Shown here: positions 8,587 to 17,070 of the stretch, piece after piece
Position numbering within the stretch: position 1 is the stretch's first letter
Layout of the letters: the number at the start of each line of letters is the position of its first letter
Origin: Bifidobacterium tibiigranuli
GTDB taxonomy: Bacteria > Actinomycetota > Actinomycetes > Actinomycetales > Bifidobacteriaceae
DNA length: 64,000 bases
Assembly (NCBI RefSeq): GCF_009371885.1
Contig: NZ_QLZA01000009.1
Location: 62,001-126,000 of the forward strand
Direction: 5' to 3'
Translations under genes and position numbers: made by a program
The notes under the pieces: generated by a model
What the model was told of the DNA's origin: nothing
What the model saw: only the letters and a program-made list of their open reading frames with translations
The model's database searches: none

Positions 8587-9177
8587 TCATCGCGGGTGGA
8601 TGGACGCGCCGAGCTGTCGGAGCGCCGCCGCCGCTTTCCCCTTGCCGTCATGGGTGTCTGAGATTCGTATCCCCGCGGGCAGTCTCGGACCGCCTTTGGG
8701 AATGGTCTGCTGGTTCTTGAGCAGGTATGGTTTCGCCTTGGCGAGCGCGTCGAGTTTCTTGCCGATGGCGTCCGTGTCAGGTTCGCCGTCCTTGATGGGC
8801 GGTTTGTCGACGAAGGCGGCGAGCGCGTCGGCCGGGTCGTGGAAGCCTTTCGACTGCGCCTGGAGGCGGATTTCGGCGTCGGCGATCTTGCGGTCGTATC
8901 TGCCGGCGGTCTCCTTGGCGGATTCCTCGCGGGCCGCCTGCACGGCCTGTTCCTGTTCGGTGAGCTGCGACTGCTTCCATTTGTCCATTTCAGATTTCTG
9001 GGCCTTCAGCTCGTCGTAGTCGGCGAATTTCCGGCGTTCCCGTGACAGGCGGTTCTCGATGATCTGGTCGAGTTCCTCCTGGGTGGCAGGGGGAGTGTAG
9101 CTCCCCGCTTTTCCTTCTTCCGACTGGTTTGGGGACTGGCCGTCCTGTCCGGTCGTCTGTGCTGTCGCTTCGCTCAT
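8587..9177 (-). CDS. Capsid scaffolding protein
   Basis: The start is taken at ATG 9177 (MSEATAQTTGQDG), which overlaps the portal stop as ATGA and has GGAGG 5 nt upstream. Longer upstream readings run into the portal gene. The 196-residue product is highly charged and helical, with a long coiled-coil from about residue 35 to 110 (QEELDQIIENRLSRERRKF onward), as expected for a scaffold that templates procapsid assembly. It directly precedes the capsid gene. No protease gene is seen in the head module. Confidence 0.82.
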   Translation of the reverse strand: MSEATAQTTGQDGQSPNQSEEGKAGSYTPPATQEELDQIIENRLSRERRKFADYDELKAQKSEMDKWKQSQLTEQEQAVQAAREESAKETAGRYDRKIADAEIRLQAQSKGFHDPADALAAFVDKPPIKDGEPDTDAIGKKLDALAKAKPYLLKNQQTIPKGGPRLPAGIRISDTHDGKGKAAAALRQLGASIHPR

Positions 9178-10577
9178 TGTTCCTCCGTGGATCCGTCGAT
9201 GTTCCCAGCCGGTGCGGCGGCTGTCTCCGTGGCCTGGACGGCCAAAACCTGTTGGCTCATGTCGTCGTCTCGTTTGGCGGCGCGTGTGGCGTCGAGTACG
9301 TCCTGCTTCGTCCATCCGGGGATGAAGGCGAAGAGCAGTTGGTCCGGCGCTCCGACGGTCTTGAGTTTGACGATGGCGTCGACGACCTGGGCGAGCGAGC
9401 GGGTGCGTTGGTCGAGCCAGTGGACCTCCACGTTCGTGTCCTGGGCGAGTTCCGTTTTACCCAAGATCGCGGCGGCGGTGCGCATCCAGAGTTCGTACCC
9501 TTCGGACAGGCTCGCCTTGCGTTCCTCGAGGTTCCGGAAGTAAGGGCTTTCCTCGGCTTCGATGCCGTCCGCGCTCATGTTGATGACCTTGCTCATGAAG
9601 TAGTGCGGCGGGATCTGCAGTATCGCGCTCAGGTCGGCCTTCGCGGATTCGAGGCCCGACACGACGTCGGCTATGTTGGCCGCTTGGAAGCTGCCGAACC
9701 TCGCCGTCTCGCCGGCGTCCCCGGATGCGTGGAGGAGGGAGTCGACGGATGGGCGGATGAGGGCGTTGCCGTCTTCGTCCTTGGCGATCTCGCCGCCCGC
9801 CATCCATTTCTGCGGGAATGCGCCGTACCGCATTACCATGGAGAGGGTGAACGTGTAATCGACGATGCGCTTCCACGCCTTGATGCCGGGCACGATGGAG
9901 GATTCGGGGGAGTCGTCGGAGTCGAGCGTGTTCGACAGCTGGACCACCGGGCAGAATCCCAGCCCGTGCCGCGACACCTCGACGTTCTGCGGCGTCGACG
10001 GGGTGCCGGTGAATCTGTACCAGCATTCGCTGTCGAAGAAGAACCAGACGGAGTCCCAATATGCCTTGCCGCGTTTCGCGCTGCGGTACAGCGCCCATTC
10101 CGGGTAGTCGTCCCAAGGGTCCGCGAAGTGCGCGAACGTCCTCAGCGCGCTCATGGGACGCATGACCACCGTGCCGTCCGCGCCGGGGAGCGCGAACCCG
10201 TAGGATTTGCCGAGCCCCACGACCTCGCGGTTCACCTTGATCTGGCGGCCGTCCATGGCGTTCGCCTGCCAGGCGTCGCGCCACAGCCCGTCGTCCGAGA
10301 ACCCGTCCACGCACAGGCCTTGGGCGAGCGCGTTACGTGCGTACTGCAGCCATGGTGTGGATGCCTTGCGCAGCAGGTCCTTGTATTCGCCATCGGCACC
10401 GTCCGGCATCCAGGTGTGGGTGATGCGGGCGTCGATGTTGCGTTGGATCCATTCGAGCCGTGACCATTCGGCGCGGATGTCGTTCTGTCTGGATGACAGC
10501 AGCTGACCGAGCTGGTCCGGCGTCATCGCCGATTCGGGGACGTCGTCCTGCTGCTGCAGGGGCATCGTGTCTGTCAT
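9174..10577 (-). CDS. Portal protein (SPP1 Gp6-like)
   Basis: Starting at ATG 10577 the protein has 467 residues. Its start overlaps the terminase stop as ATGA, whereas the upstream extension of the frame is within terminase. The region around WLQYARNALAQGLCVDGF and the C-terminal helix-rich section (ESAKADLSAILQIPPHYFMS) are typical of SPP1-type portals of Gram-positive siphophages. The portal forms the dodecameric ring through which DNA enters. Unusually, no minor head (MuF-like) gene lies between the portal and scaffold. Confidence 0.88.
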   Translation of the reverse strand: MTDTMPLQQQDDVPESAMTPDQLGQLLSSRQNDIRAEWSRLEWIQRNIDARITHTWMPDGADGEYKDLLRKASTPWLQYARNALAQGLCVDGFSDDGLWRDAWQANAMDGRQIKVNREVVGLGKSYGFALPGADGTVVMRPMSALRTFAHFADPWDDYPEWALYRSAKRGKAYWDSVWFFFDSECWYRFTGTPSTPQNVEVSRHGLGFCPVVQLSNTLDSDDSPESSIVPGIKAWKRIVDYTFTLSMVMRYGAFPQKWMAGGEIAKDEDGNALIRPSVDSLLHASGDAGETARFGSFQAANIADVVSGLESAKADLSAILQIPPHYFMSKVINMSADGIEAEESPYFRNLEERKASLSEGYELWMRTAAAILGKTELAQDTNVEVHWLDQRTRSLAQVVDAIVKLKTVGAPDQLLFAFIPGWTKQDVLDATRAAKRDDDMSQQVLAVQATETAAAPAGNIDGSTEEQ

Positions 10578-12100
10578 GCGTAGCCTCTCACTATCGGTTT
10601 GCTTTTCGGCGGGAGCGCCTCGAACTTGCGCAGTCCCCATGCGGCCCAGGTGACGGCCTGCGCCTGGCTGATCGGTTTGCTGGCGTCCGATGGCTCCCAG
10701 GTGAACCCAGCGCGTCCTATCGGCCGGGTGGTGGCGTATTCAAGGGACCGGGACACCTCCTCCTGGCCGCGGTGAACGATCATTCCGTTGTTCGACCCCT
10801 CGATGAACCCGGAGTGTGCGGCGGCGATCTCGTCCATGTTCATGGGCAGGTATTTGATGCCCAGGAGCTGGAGGTCCACGAGCACGGGGGAGGCGTTCTT
10901 CGGGTCGAGGACGATCAGCGCGTCGTTGAGGCGTTCCTTGAGTTCCTTGAGGTATTGCGCGACCCATACCGTGCCGCGTTCCGTCTTCTCGTGCTCCACG
11001 AAGATGGACTGGTCGTCGAACCGGGATGCGGCTGCGATGGTGGCGAATCCGCCGCCGCGCCCCAGTGCGAGCGCGATGACGCAGACGTCTCCGAGTCTTG
11101 CGTCGGGTATGGCGTTGTCCCTCCATCGTTTGGTGTCGAGATCGGAGAGGTGCTTGATCTGGTCGGGTCTTCTGTCGGGCCAGACGGAGAGCCGTTCGCG
11201 CAGGAACCCGTCCGGGTCGGTGCCGGAGCGTTCGTATTGGTCCTCGATATTGCTCAATGGCATGCGGACGCCAAGCGAGGGATTGGACTTCATCCAGGCT
11301 TCACGGTCGCCGGGTTCTATCGTGTCGGCGATGTCGGGGTCCCGGGATCCTTCCGGAGTCCATTCCATCCAGCCGGTGTGCTCGCCCTTGCCGTTCCGAC
11401 CGCGATCGCGCAGCCCTTCCCAGACCTCCGATTCGTTGACGCCCTCCTCGGGGACGGTGCCGGTGAAGAACACCTGCGGATTGTCTATCTGGGATTGCGT
11501 GTAGGAGAGCGCGTTGTTCGCCTGCAGGCTGAGTTCCTGCGCCTCGTCGTTCACCAGGATGTCGGCGGCGAAGCCTCGGCCGGATTTCTTCGTCCGTGCG
11601 ATGAATCTGATACGGTCGCCCTGCAACTGGCCGGGTCTGCGCCTGAGCAGTATCCCCTCCTTGCCGTTGGCGGTGTAGATGCGCTCCACGCGCGACATGA
11701 GACGGGGCACGTTCTCGATGACGCCCTGGAGACGTTCGAACGCGTCGATGGCGGTCTTGACCTCGTGCGCGGAATGCAGGATGGTCTTCCGGTGGTTGTC
11801 GTGCCGCGGGAAGAGGAACAGGTGGGTGAGGTCGTAGCCGGTGAGGATCTCCCCCTTCCCGTTCTGCCGTGATACGAGCAGGCCGAACTCGCTCGCCGCC
11901 CAGTCGCCGCCGGCATCCGTCTCCATGAGGGCAGAAAGCACGTACTCCTGCCACGGGTCGAGCGTCATGCCGCACAGTCTGCAGAATTTCAGCGCGATGG
12001 AGGCTCTGGACCCGGTGTGATCAGGACGTTTCTCGATGCTTGGGCGTTCCGCTCCGTACAACGTCTCTGGATTCGTCGAAGAGCGCATCGAACGGGTCAT
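10574..12100 (-). CDS. Terminase large subunit
   Basis: A 508-residue DNA-packaging motor. The ATPase Walker A is SRQNGKGE (residues 77-84) and Walker B/catalytic carboxylate is NDEAQ (184-188). The C-terminal nuclease half has LIVLDPKNAS and ends in the usual QAQAVTWAAWGLRKF helix. The expected acidic residue of nuclease motif I is not obvious: the segment reads VIALALGRGGG. ATG 12100 directly follows a GGGGAGG; ATG 12088 is 12 nt from it, so the exact start is uncertain. The gene overlaps the small subunit gene by about 70-80 nt. Confidence 0.92.
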   Translation of the reverse strand: MTRSMRSSTNPETLYGAERPSIEKRPDHTGSRASIALKFCRLCGMTLDPWQEYVLSALMETDAGGDWAASEFGLLVSRQNGKGEILTGYDLTHLFLFPRHDNHRKTILHSAHEVKTAIDAFERLQGVIENVPRLMSRVERIYTANGKEGILLRRRPGQLQGDRIRFIARTKKSGRGFAADILVNDEAQELSLQANNALSYTQSQIDNPQVFFTGTVPEEGVNESEVWEGLRDRGRNGKGEHTGWMEWTPEGSRDPDIADTIEPGDREAWMKSNPSLGVRMPLSNIEDQYERSGTDPDGFLRERLSVWPDRRPDQIKHLSDLDTKRWRDNAIPDARLGDVCVIALALGRGGGFATIAAASRFDDQSIFVEHEKTERGTVWVAQYLKELKERLNDALIVLDPKNASPVLVDLQLLGIKYLPMNMDEIAAAHSGFIEGSNNGMIVHRGQEEVSRSLEYATTRPIGRAGFTWEPSDASKPISQAQAVTWAAWGLRKFEALPPKSKPIVRGYA

Positions 12101-12467
12101 CCTCCCCGGTTGTATGGTCGGACAGGCTCGCCAGACGGTCCACGACCTCCGCCCTGGTCTTCAGCAGCGTGCCGAGCTTCGACGGATCGTCCTTGAGCCC
12201 CTCATGCACCGCCTGGTCGATGAGCGTCAGCGTCTTCTCGAGCTCCAAATGGGCATCGAAGAAGCCTGACGCGCTCATTTCCGGGTGTTCCGGCGCTCTG
12301 GCGGGCCTTGGGTCGCGGCTGGCGGGCTTGTCGCCGTGTCTGGAGGGCGAATGCTCCTTGTTGTAGGCCTTGCGTGCGGCCTTGCAGGCCTCGCATGGCT
12401 CGGAATGCTCGCGCAGGTGACGCCGGTAGGCGGAATAGGTGCCGTGGGGCGCTTTCTGACGTGCCAA
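12021..12467 (-). CDS. Terminase small subunit
   Basis: I place the start at TTG 12467 (protein begins with the residues MARQKAPHGTYSAYRRHLRE), because GGAGG lies 4 nt upstream. A longer frame with ATG 12581 lacks a convincing ribosome site. The 148-residue protein has a zinc-binding-like CEACKAARKAYNKEH segment seen in actinophage small terminases, followed by an acidic helical region. It lies between the HNH nuclease and the large subunit, the usual place for the DNA-recognition subunit of the packaging machine. Confidence 0.75.
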   Translation of the reverse strand: MARQKAPHGTYSAYRRHLREHSEPCEACKAARKAYNKEHSPSRHGDKPASRDPRPARAPEHPEMSASGFFDAHLELEKTLTLIDQAVHEGLKDDPSKLGTLLKTRAEVVDRLASLSDHTTGEDDPFDALFDESRDVVRSGTPKHRETS

Positions 12468-12638
12468 AATGCCTCCGATCTGCGGAATCTGCAATTTGCA
12501 GATTGCATGCAAATTGCCGGGAGAGAGAAGCGCCACCTGCCAGGCGGGAAGTGGGCGGGATGCCGGGGTGGGGGTACCCATCCCAGGGTCTGCGAATTCA
12601 AAAACGCATGCAAAATGCGGATCATGCGAATTGCAATA

Positions 12639-12920
12639 TCAGGAAGCCACCCATATTTCGGTCTCCTGACTATCGGACTTCAGACTGTTGCACCGCCGGT
12701 GCATCGGCTCGAGCTGCTGGCCGTACAACCTACCGCCGTTTGCAAGTGAGTCGGGGTGATCGGCGGTGAAGCTCATCGGATCAGTGGCGGGCAGATTCGT
12801 ATCGATATGGCCGCCGCACCAGGCGCACGGCAGGTCTTCTCGTTTGGTCCTGCGTCTGAGTACCGCGGCCTGCCGGCGGAATGCGCGAGTACCGTAACCG
12901 TCACGATTGCGCTTCGCCAT
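12639..12920 (-). CDS. HNH endonuclease
   Basis: The start is ATG 12920 (MAKRNRDGYGTRAFRRQ) with CGGAGG 7 nt upstream; 93 residues. It shows the HNH pattern: CAWC zinc ligands, FTADHPDSLANGG (His of the first motif) and MHRRCNSLKSDS at the end. HNH proteins beside terminase assist cos cleavage in HK97-like packaging systems, and this gene sits directly upstream of the terminase small subunit. It is the first gene of the late cluster seen here. Confidence 0.88.
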   Translation of the reverse strand: MAKRNRDGYGTRAFRRQAAVLRRRTKREDLPCAWCGGHIDTNLPATDPMSFTADHPDSLANGGRLYGQQLEPMHRRCNSLKSDSQETEIWVAS

Positions 12921-13150
12921 GACGCATGACCTCCGGTGAAGGTGAGGTGGATGAAGTGATGCAATGAGCTGGAAGATTTGCCGGCTTAAAAGCCATCTTG
13001 GAAACTTGCACAATATGTTCGCTGCATTGTCTGTAAACATCGTAGGGGATGGACTCTCAGGTAATTACTCTATCCTTGCATCAACCGTTGGCGGGAGTGT
13101 TCTTTTTCAACTACGTTTCTTTACCTACCGCGTTGTCTTACTATTAGCTT

Positions 13151-14101
13151 ATGCATGATTGGAAACCCTTGTTGACCAAAGTTGATGATGATCTCGTAGA
13201 TGGTATTCCTGACTACTTATTGGATAGCCTGATTGATTGGGCAGCTAAGTCTGAGAGAATACTCGGTGTTGATCTAAGTGGATATAGCAATCCGCAAGCT
13301 AGACAAAGCTTTGTCCAACGGTTTGATCGTAAGCGTCGTATACGTTCGGGTCTGAGCGACGAATCAACTGAATCCTTTTTTGAAAATAATCTCACTCGAC
13401 CCGACTCAATTTTGGATTATCTCGATTACTTAGCATTCAACCTTACTCAACTCACTGCGTCCCAACATCATAATATATTCGACGATTCAAACCAGCGGAT
13501 AGTACCGGCAGCGATTGGAAGACAAACTATTAATGAGAGTTCCGCCGGACTATTACAAGAACTTGATAAGTATCTTGAAGAGGGAGGTTCAAAGTGGCGC
13601 GTAGATGTTAATGGTGGCTCGAACTGCTTGGTGCAACGTGTTACTGCTGCAATGGAGGTTGCAGCCGAAAAAGTTATGTCGGAAGGAGATGAAGCGGGGA
13701 ATCTACTTGCCTTGGCCTGGCATCAGCTCTTCGGTCGTAATCCGAATTCTGCAGTAGCATATTCCACGACTGTGAAAGCGCTCGAGGCGGCCACCAAGAA
13801 TTCAATCGCTCCGAAAGATGAAAAATATACTCTTGGCAAAGGTCTCAGCAACATGCGAAATCAGCAGTGGCATTATGCAATAGAGGCCGACCTTGGTGAA
13901 ACCGCCGAATCTCCACGAAATGTAGATGGCGGCGTCATACAGTTAATGATGCGTAGCATTTGGGAAGCGCAGCACGATCGTCATGGTGCTGTGGAAGGAA
14001 CCAATAGCATTTCGCCAGAAGAGGCCCGTGCGGCAATTTTTCTGGCAGTTCCCGTTATTCAGGCATTTCACGATAAATTAGTGGTCAGACCAACTAGCTG
14101 A
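13151..14101 (+). CDS. HEPN/Abi_C-like protein, probable prophage defence cargo
   Basis: A 316-residue protein on the plus strand, between two minus-strand phage modules and visibly AT-richer than both. The C-terminal half (residues about 165-310) has the helical layout of HEPN/abortive-infection C-terminal proteins: NPNSAVAYSTTVKALEAA, then KYTLGKGLSNM and WEAQHDRHG, then SPEEARAAIFLAVPVIQAF. Possible HEPN Rx4-6H motifs are R236-NQQW-H241 and R268-SIWEAQ-H275. No good Shine-Dalgarno precedes ATG 13151. Its isolation, base composition and orientation suggest a moron. The N-terminal half is unrecognised. Confidence 0.7.
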   Translation: MHDWKPLLTKVDDDLVDGIPDYLLDSLIDWAAKSERILGVDLSGYSNPQARQSFVQRFDRKRRIRSGLSDESTESFFENNLTRPDSILDYLDYLAFNLTQLTASQHHNIFDDSNQRIVPAAIGRQTINESSAGLLQELDKYLEEGGSKWRVDVNGGSNCLVQRVTAAMEVAAEKVMSEGDEAGNLLALAWHQLFGRNPNSAVAYSTTVKALEAATKNSIAPKDEKYTLGKGLSNMRNQQWHYAIEADLGETAESPRNVDGGVIQLMMRSIWEAQHDRHGAVEGTNSISPEEARAAIFLAVPVIQAFHDKLVVRPTS

Positions 14102-14202
14102 ATTATAAGATAGATGGCAAATATTGTTGGTTTCCATCTATAGAAAGTACCAACACTACTAACCTGCACGTCCACAGTCAGTTTGTCAAATATCGTCCAC
14201 AG

Positions 14203-14943
14203 TCACCTGGTGAACACCTGCCACACGTCCCACAGCAGATACACGGGAAGGCCGTCCTGGTCCACGGTCACGGGTGTGATGATGCCGCGGCGCTTCCATT
14301 CGCTGACGGTCTTGCGTCGTATGGTCACACCGCAGGGCTTGAGGAAGCGGCACAGCTCCGCCGCGGTGCCCCGCGCCCCGCATGACGCCAGACGTAATAC
14401 CCTGAGCTGCTGCACGTCGCGCACTTTCAGTGTTGCGCCGCATTTGCATACGGTCCAGCCGCTCTCGACGTCAGCGTCGTCGCACCACACGTCGGCACCG
14501 CACTCGGGGCAGGAGCCGATCATGGTCTTCTCGGGCGGGGGAGTGAACTGCCTGACCATCTTGTGTACGGCCTGATGCGCCAGATCCATGATCTGCTCGA
14601 TGTCCGGTCTGGAGGCGAGTCTCGGCACCTGTCGCATGGCCCCCTTGAGCATCGTCTCCTCGTCGAAGCGCCGATAGGGCAGGCGCAGCGCGACCATGAG
14701 CGATGTCGCGTACTTCGTGATGTCCTGCAGCAGCTGCCAGGCACCCACATTCAACGGTATCGGCGCGACGGTCCTCATACCGCCGCCCGACTGCTTGCCA
14801 ATGACGCGGTACTTCTTGGTGGCGAGGGAACGCAGGATGGGGAGTCCTGTCACAAGGGAATTCAGGTCCGTTGTGAATCGCTCCAGGCAGGTGTCGCAGA
14901 CGGGTTGGGCGGAAGGTTCATGACAGTGCTGGCAGACGTTCAT
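14203..14943 (-). CDS. Phage DNA-binding protein with two zinc-binding segments
   Basis: A 246-residue protein with an N-terminal CQHC...CDTC pair (residues 4-19) and a second zinc-ribbon-like cluster (CPECGADVWC ... CKCG, around 145-172). The C-terminal region looks like a winged helix with a MerR-like pattern (AELCRFLKPCGVTIRRKTVS ... GLPVYLLWDVWQVF). Proteins with this arrangement occur at the end of early operons of actinophages, and a role as regulator or replication accessory is plausible but unproved. It is the most distal gene of the early minus-strand operon. Confidence 0.7.
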   Translation of the reverse strand: MNVCQHCHEPSAQPVCDTCLERFTTDLNSLVTGLPILRSLATKKYRVIGKQSGGGMRTVAPIPLNVGAWQLLQDITKYATSLMVALRLPYRRFDEETMLKGAMRQVPRLASRPDIEQIMDLAHQAVHKMVRQFTPPPEKTMIGSCPECGADVWCDDADVESGWTVCKCGATLKVRDVQQLRVLRLASCGARGTAAELCRFLKPCGVTIRRKTVSEWKRRGIITPVTVDQDGLPVYLLWDVWQVFTR

Positions 14944-14951
14944 CTTGGTCC

Positions 14952-15113
14952 TTAGAAGAAAGCGATAAGAGTGAGTTTGACGATTCCGATGATGATGAGA
15001 GCGGTGACGGCGACGCAGATCGTGGTGATGAGCACGTCCGTGGCGATCCTCACCGGTTTCGACTGCTTCTGCTCCGACTTGCCACCGTTCCAGTTGATGG
15101 ATGGATCATTCAT
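14952..15113 (-). CDS. Small single-span membrane protein
   Basis: A 53-residue frame, MNDPSINWNGGKSEQKQSKP followed by a hydrophobic segment from about residue 25 to 52 (VLITTICVAVTALIIIGIVK). Its ATG overlaps the 3' end of the preceding small gene, which supports translational coupling. Nothing in the sequence gives a function. Tiny membrane proteins in early phage operons are sometimes exclusion or host-takeover proteins, but that is only a possibility. Confidence 0.55.
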   Translation of the reverse strand: MNDPSINWNGGKSEQKQSKPVRIATDVLITTICVAVTALIIIGIVKLTLIAFF

Positions 15114-15342
15114 GGTTCCCCTTCCGTGCGCTGCGGCGAGCGCTGTTTTGGTTGGTGTTGGTTGTGGTGGTGAGTGCTTTGGTGTATGCGGTGGTCATGT
15201 TGTTGATGGTTTTTTGGATGTTGCCGGCGAAGGTGCCGAGTGCGTCGAGGCAGTGGACGTTGAATGTTGGCGTGTCGGCTATGTGCTTGTAGTGGTGGTC
15301 TTGCCATTGGTGTGCGGGTGGTTTGCTGATGTGATTGTTCAT
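15106..15342 (-). CDS. Small hypothetical phage protein
   Basis: A 78-residue protein (MNNHISKPPAHQWQDHHYKH...) with many histidines near the N-terminus and a threonine/asparagine-rich C-terminal part. It has no recognisable domain. It overlaps the start of the downstream membrane-protein gene by 8 nt and follows a 24-residue ORF, forming a chain of coupled small genes. Retained because of the overlaps and the orientation of the operon. Confidence 0.5.
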   Translation of the reverse strand: MNNHISKPPAHQWQDHHYKHIADTPTFNVHCLDALGTFAGNIQKTINNMTTAYTKALTTTTNTNQNSARRSARKGNHE

Positions 15343-15343
15343 T

Positions 15344-15418
15344 TCAGTGTCTTTCTATGCTGATGAGCAGGATGATCAATCCGATCATGATGACGGTGAA
15401 CCACGGGACCCAGTTCAT
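15344..15418 (-). CDS. Very small membrane peptide (24 aa)
   Basis: The frame MNWVPWFTVIMIGLIILLIS plus IERH starts with an ATGA overlap at the stop of the preceding gene and ends just before the next start. Almost the whole peptide is one hydrophobic helix with a short charged tail. Its arrangement, filling the gap exactly with a coupled start, suggests a real gene, but at this length chance cannot be excluded. Confidence 0.42.
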   Translation of the reverse strand: MNWVPWFTVIMIGLIILLISIERH

Positions 15419-15945
15419 CGGCCGGTCTCCTGGCCTTCGTGGTGGAGGTTGGATTGGACCATTTGCCATAGCATCTCGGATGCGTTGCGACGGCGATAGG
15501 ATTGCGAGCCATACCGGTGACGTCCGCGTGGTTCGTCGCCTCGTGTGAGCAGCGCCGTCCCGGAACGGTTGGGAACGAGCATGGCGTCGATGTTATTAGG
15601 CGTGAGCATCTTGAGCCGCAGCTCCTCCGCGAACTCCACGGTCGTGACCAGGAAATTACGGTCACCGTAGAACGTGAGACCGTGACCGCTCTGGAAGTCC
15701 GCGGGCACCTCGACCACTGTGCCATGCAACGGCAGCTCAATGAAATACTGCTGGATGGCGGCCGCCCGCACCTCCGCTTCCGTGGGTTCGGCGGAACGAC
15801 CGGCGATATACCCCTCGCGACGGCAGACGCTCCGCATAGGGTGGTCCTGAATGATTTCGGCTCGGCCGTCATGACGCTCAATGTGCGCTCTTCCGAAATA
15901 TCGTGCGCTGGCATACCGTTCCGCTTCTTCAATCGCGATGCTCAT
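15415..15945 (-). CDS. Hypothetical phage protein
   Basis: A 176-residue protein with no family I recognise. It begins MSIAIEEAERYASARYFGRA. The centre contains VVEVPADFQSGHGLTFYGDR and DAMLVPNRSGTALL, and the C-terminal third is basic (RGRHRYGSQSYRRRNAS). The start overlaps the stop of the upstream gene by 4 nt. It lies in the distal part of the early operon, whose genes commonly modulate host or phage DNA metabolism. Confidence 0.6.
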   Translation of the reverse strand: MSIAIEEAERYASARYFGRAHIERHDGRAEIIQDHPMRSVCRREGYIAGRSAEPTEAEVRAAAIQQYFIELPLHGTVVEVPADFQSGHGLTFYGDRNFLVTTVEFAEELRLKMLTPNNIDAMLVPNRSGTALLTRGDEPRGRHRYGSQSYRRRNASEMLWQMVQSNLHHEGQETGR

Positions 15946-16364
15946 TTCGTTTCTTTCTCTGAATCTTTTCTCTGAATCTCTGAATTCACGGATTCGCGCT
16001 CCCGACTCTCGGCGACGGCATCAAGCCCAATGGACAGGTCGCAATCCATGAATGATCCCCACTGTCCGGTGTGCTCATAGACGGCTGCCGAGAACGCATC
16101 CACATCCCCATCGCTGAGCGTCAGCGCCTCGCGTCGGATACGAGCGTCGCGGGTGACCATGCTTTCGATGGTGTCTCCACACTCATCCCTGACAAGTGCG
16201 TGCCACGAACAATCATCCATCTCGATGTCGGACCATGACACGTCAGCAGACTCCGATTCACGGTGGTGAGAGATGAACAATGGTTTGCCAGTGCTTGTGG
16301 CAATGAGAAAGGAACCATATTCCTTTGGTTCCGGCATTCCTGGTGTGATCGTCTGTGCGGTCAT
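15942..16364 (-). CDS. Hypothetical phage protein
   Basis: A 140-residue acidic protein (MTAQTITPGMPEPKEYGSFL...). It has no recognised domain. The composition is rich in Asp/Glu/Ser, with a lysine/glutamate-rich C-terminus. The start codon overlaps the preceding stop (ATGA), as in the rest of the operon. It could be one of the acidic host-interaction proteins common in phage early regions, but there is no direct evidence. Confidence 0.58.
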   Translation of the reverse strand: MTAQTITPGMPEPKEYGSFLIATSTGKPLFISHHRESESADVSWSDIEMDDCSWHALVRDECGDTIESMVTRDARIRREALTLSDGDVDAFSAAVYEHTGQWGSFMDCDLSIGLDAVAESRERESVNSEIQRKDSEKETK

Positions 16365-16705
16365 GATTCCTCCGTTTTCGTGAACGCGGCACGAAGGTCG
16401 GACAGCATCACGATCTCGCGTGACTTCAGCGGCTTCGACAGCATCGTTTCCATGGCCAGTCCGGCGTCCAGCGTCTTCTGCGCCAGGGAGGCCGTGTCAT
16501 ACAGCACCTCGGTGATCGGATCGATGTTGCCATACCTGTCCACGTATGTTTTCTTCGAAGCGGTCAGCATCATCTTCCTGACGGCGGCAAGATACTTCGC
16601 ACTCGCCTTCAACACCGCCTGCGCGCTCGGCAGCAGCGTCACCAGCATGTCCGGCGTCACCTCATCGGGTATCAGCGCATCCTGTATTGGTTTGTGTTCA
16701 CTCAT
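16361..16705 (-). CDS. Hypothetical helical phage protein
   Basis: The start is set at ATG 16705 (MSEHKPIQDALIPDE), overlapping the upstream HNH-like gene stop as ATGA; 114 residues. The frame upstream of it is part of that gene. The protein is mostly helical (AQAVLKASAKYLAAVRKMM...). No catalytic motif or known family is evident. It is part of the coupled early operon. Confidence 0.6.
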   Translation of the reverse strand: MSEHKPIQDALIPDEVTPDMLVTLLPSAQAVLKASAKYLAAVRKMMLTASKKTYVDRYGNIDPITEVLYDTASLAQKTLDAGLAMETMLSKPLKSREIVMLSDLRAAFTKTEES

Positions 16706-17070
16706 TTCCTGTTCTCCCCCATTTCGTATGGTGTCCAATTGCCTGCATCATCGATCAGCACCCAGCCATGCAGGGCCGTCAGCATGGGTACCTCGGTCGG
16801 CAGCACATCGGAAGTGCCCCGCACCAGCCAGCCCATTTTGTACGATTCGGCGGGATGCTCGTGAATGTACCCATGACACCCCGTGGAACCGGACCCGCAC
16901 ACGTCGATCACGTTGCCCGGCAAATGCAGACCAGAAAACGGATGCGAGCGCATCCTGCGATGATGACGGCTGAACGTGAGCACGCTGTACAGGCTTCTGC
17001 CGCAGCGTACGCAGCAGCACTCGTCACGTGCGTCCACCAGGTCGCAGGTCTTCCTTGTCGGCTGGCTCAT
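16702..17070 (-). CDS. HNH-type nuclease-like protein
   Basis: Starting at ATG 17070 (MSQPTRKTCDLVDARDEC) the protein has 122 residues. It contains CCCVRC zinc-ligand-like cysteines, then SRHHRRMRSHPF, then NVIDVCGSGSTGCHGYIHEH. This is the order of cysteines, paired histidines, Asn and terminal His/Cys found in small HNH proteins of actinophages. It lies downstream of the replication genes, so a role in DNA processing is likely. The start overlaps the stop of the preceding gene. Confidence 0.7.
   Translation of the reverse strand: MSQPTRKTCDLVDARDECCCVRCGRSLYSVLTFSRHHRRMRSHPFSGLHLPGNVIDVCGSGSTGCHGYIHEHPAESYKMGWLVRGTSDVLPTEVPMLTALHGWVLIDDAGNWTPYEMGENRK

Noticed and set aside
12964..13158. 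64-residue plus-strand frame before the HEPN-like gene
   Set aside because: It overlaps the start of the next gene, has no ribosome site and no domain; probably leader DNA.
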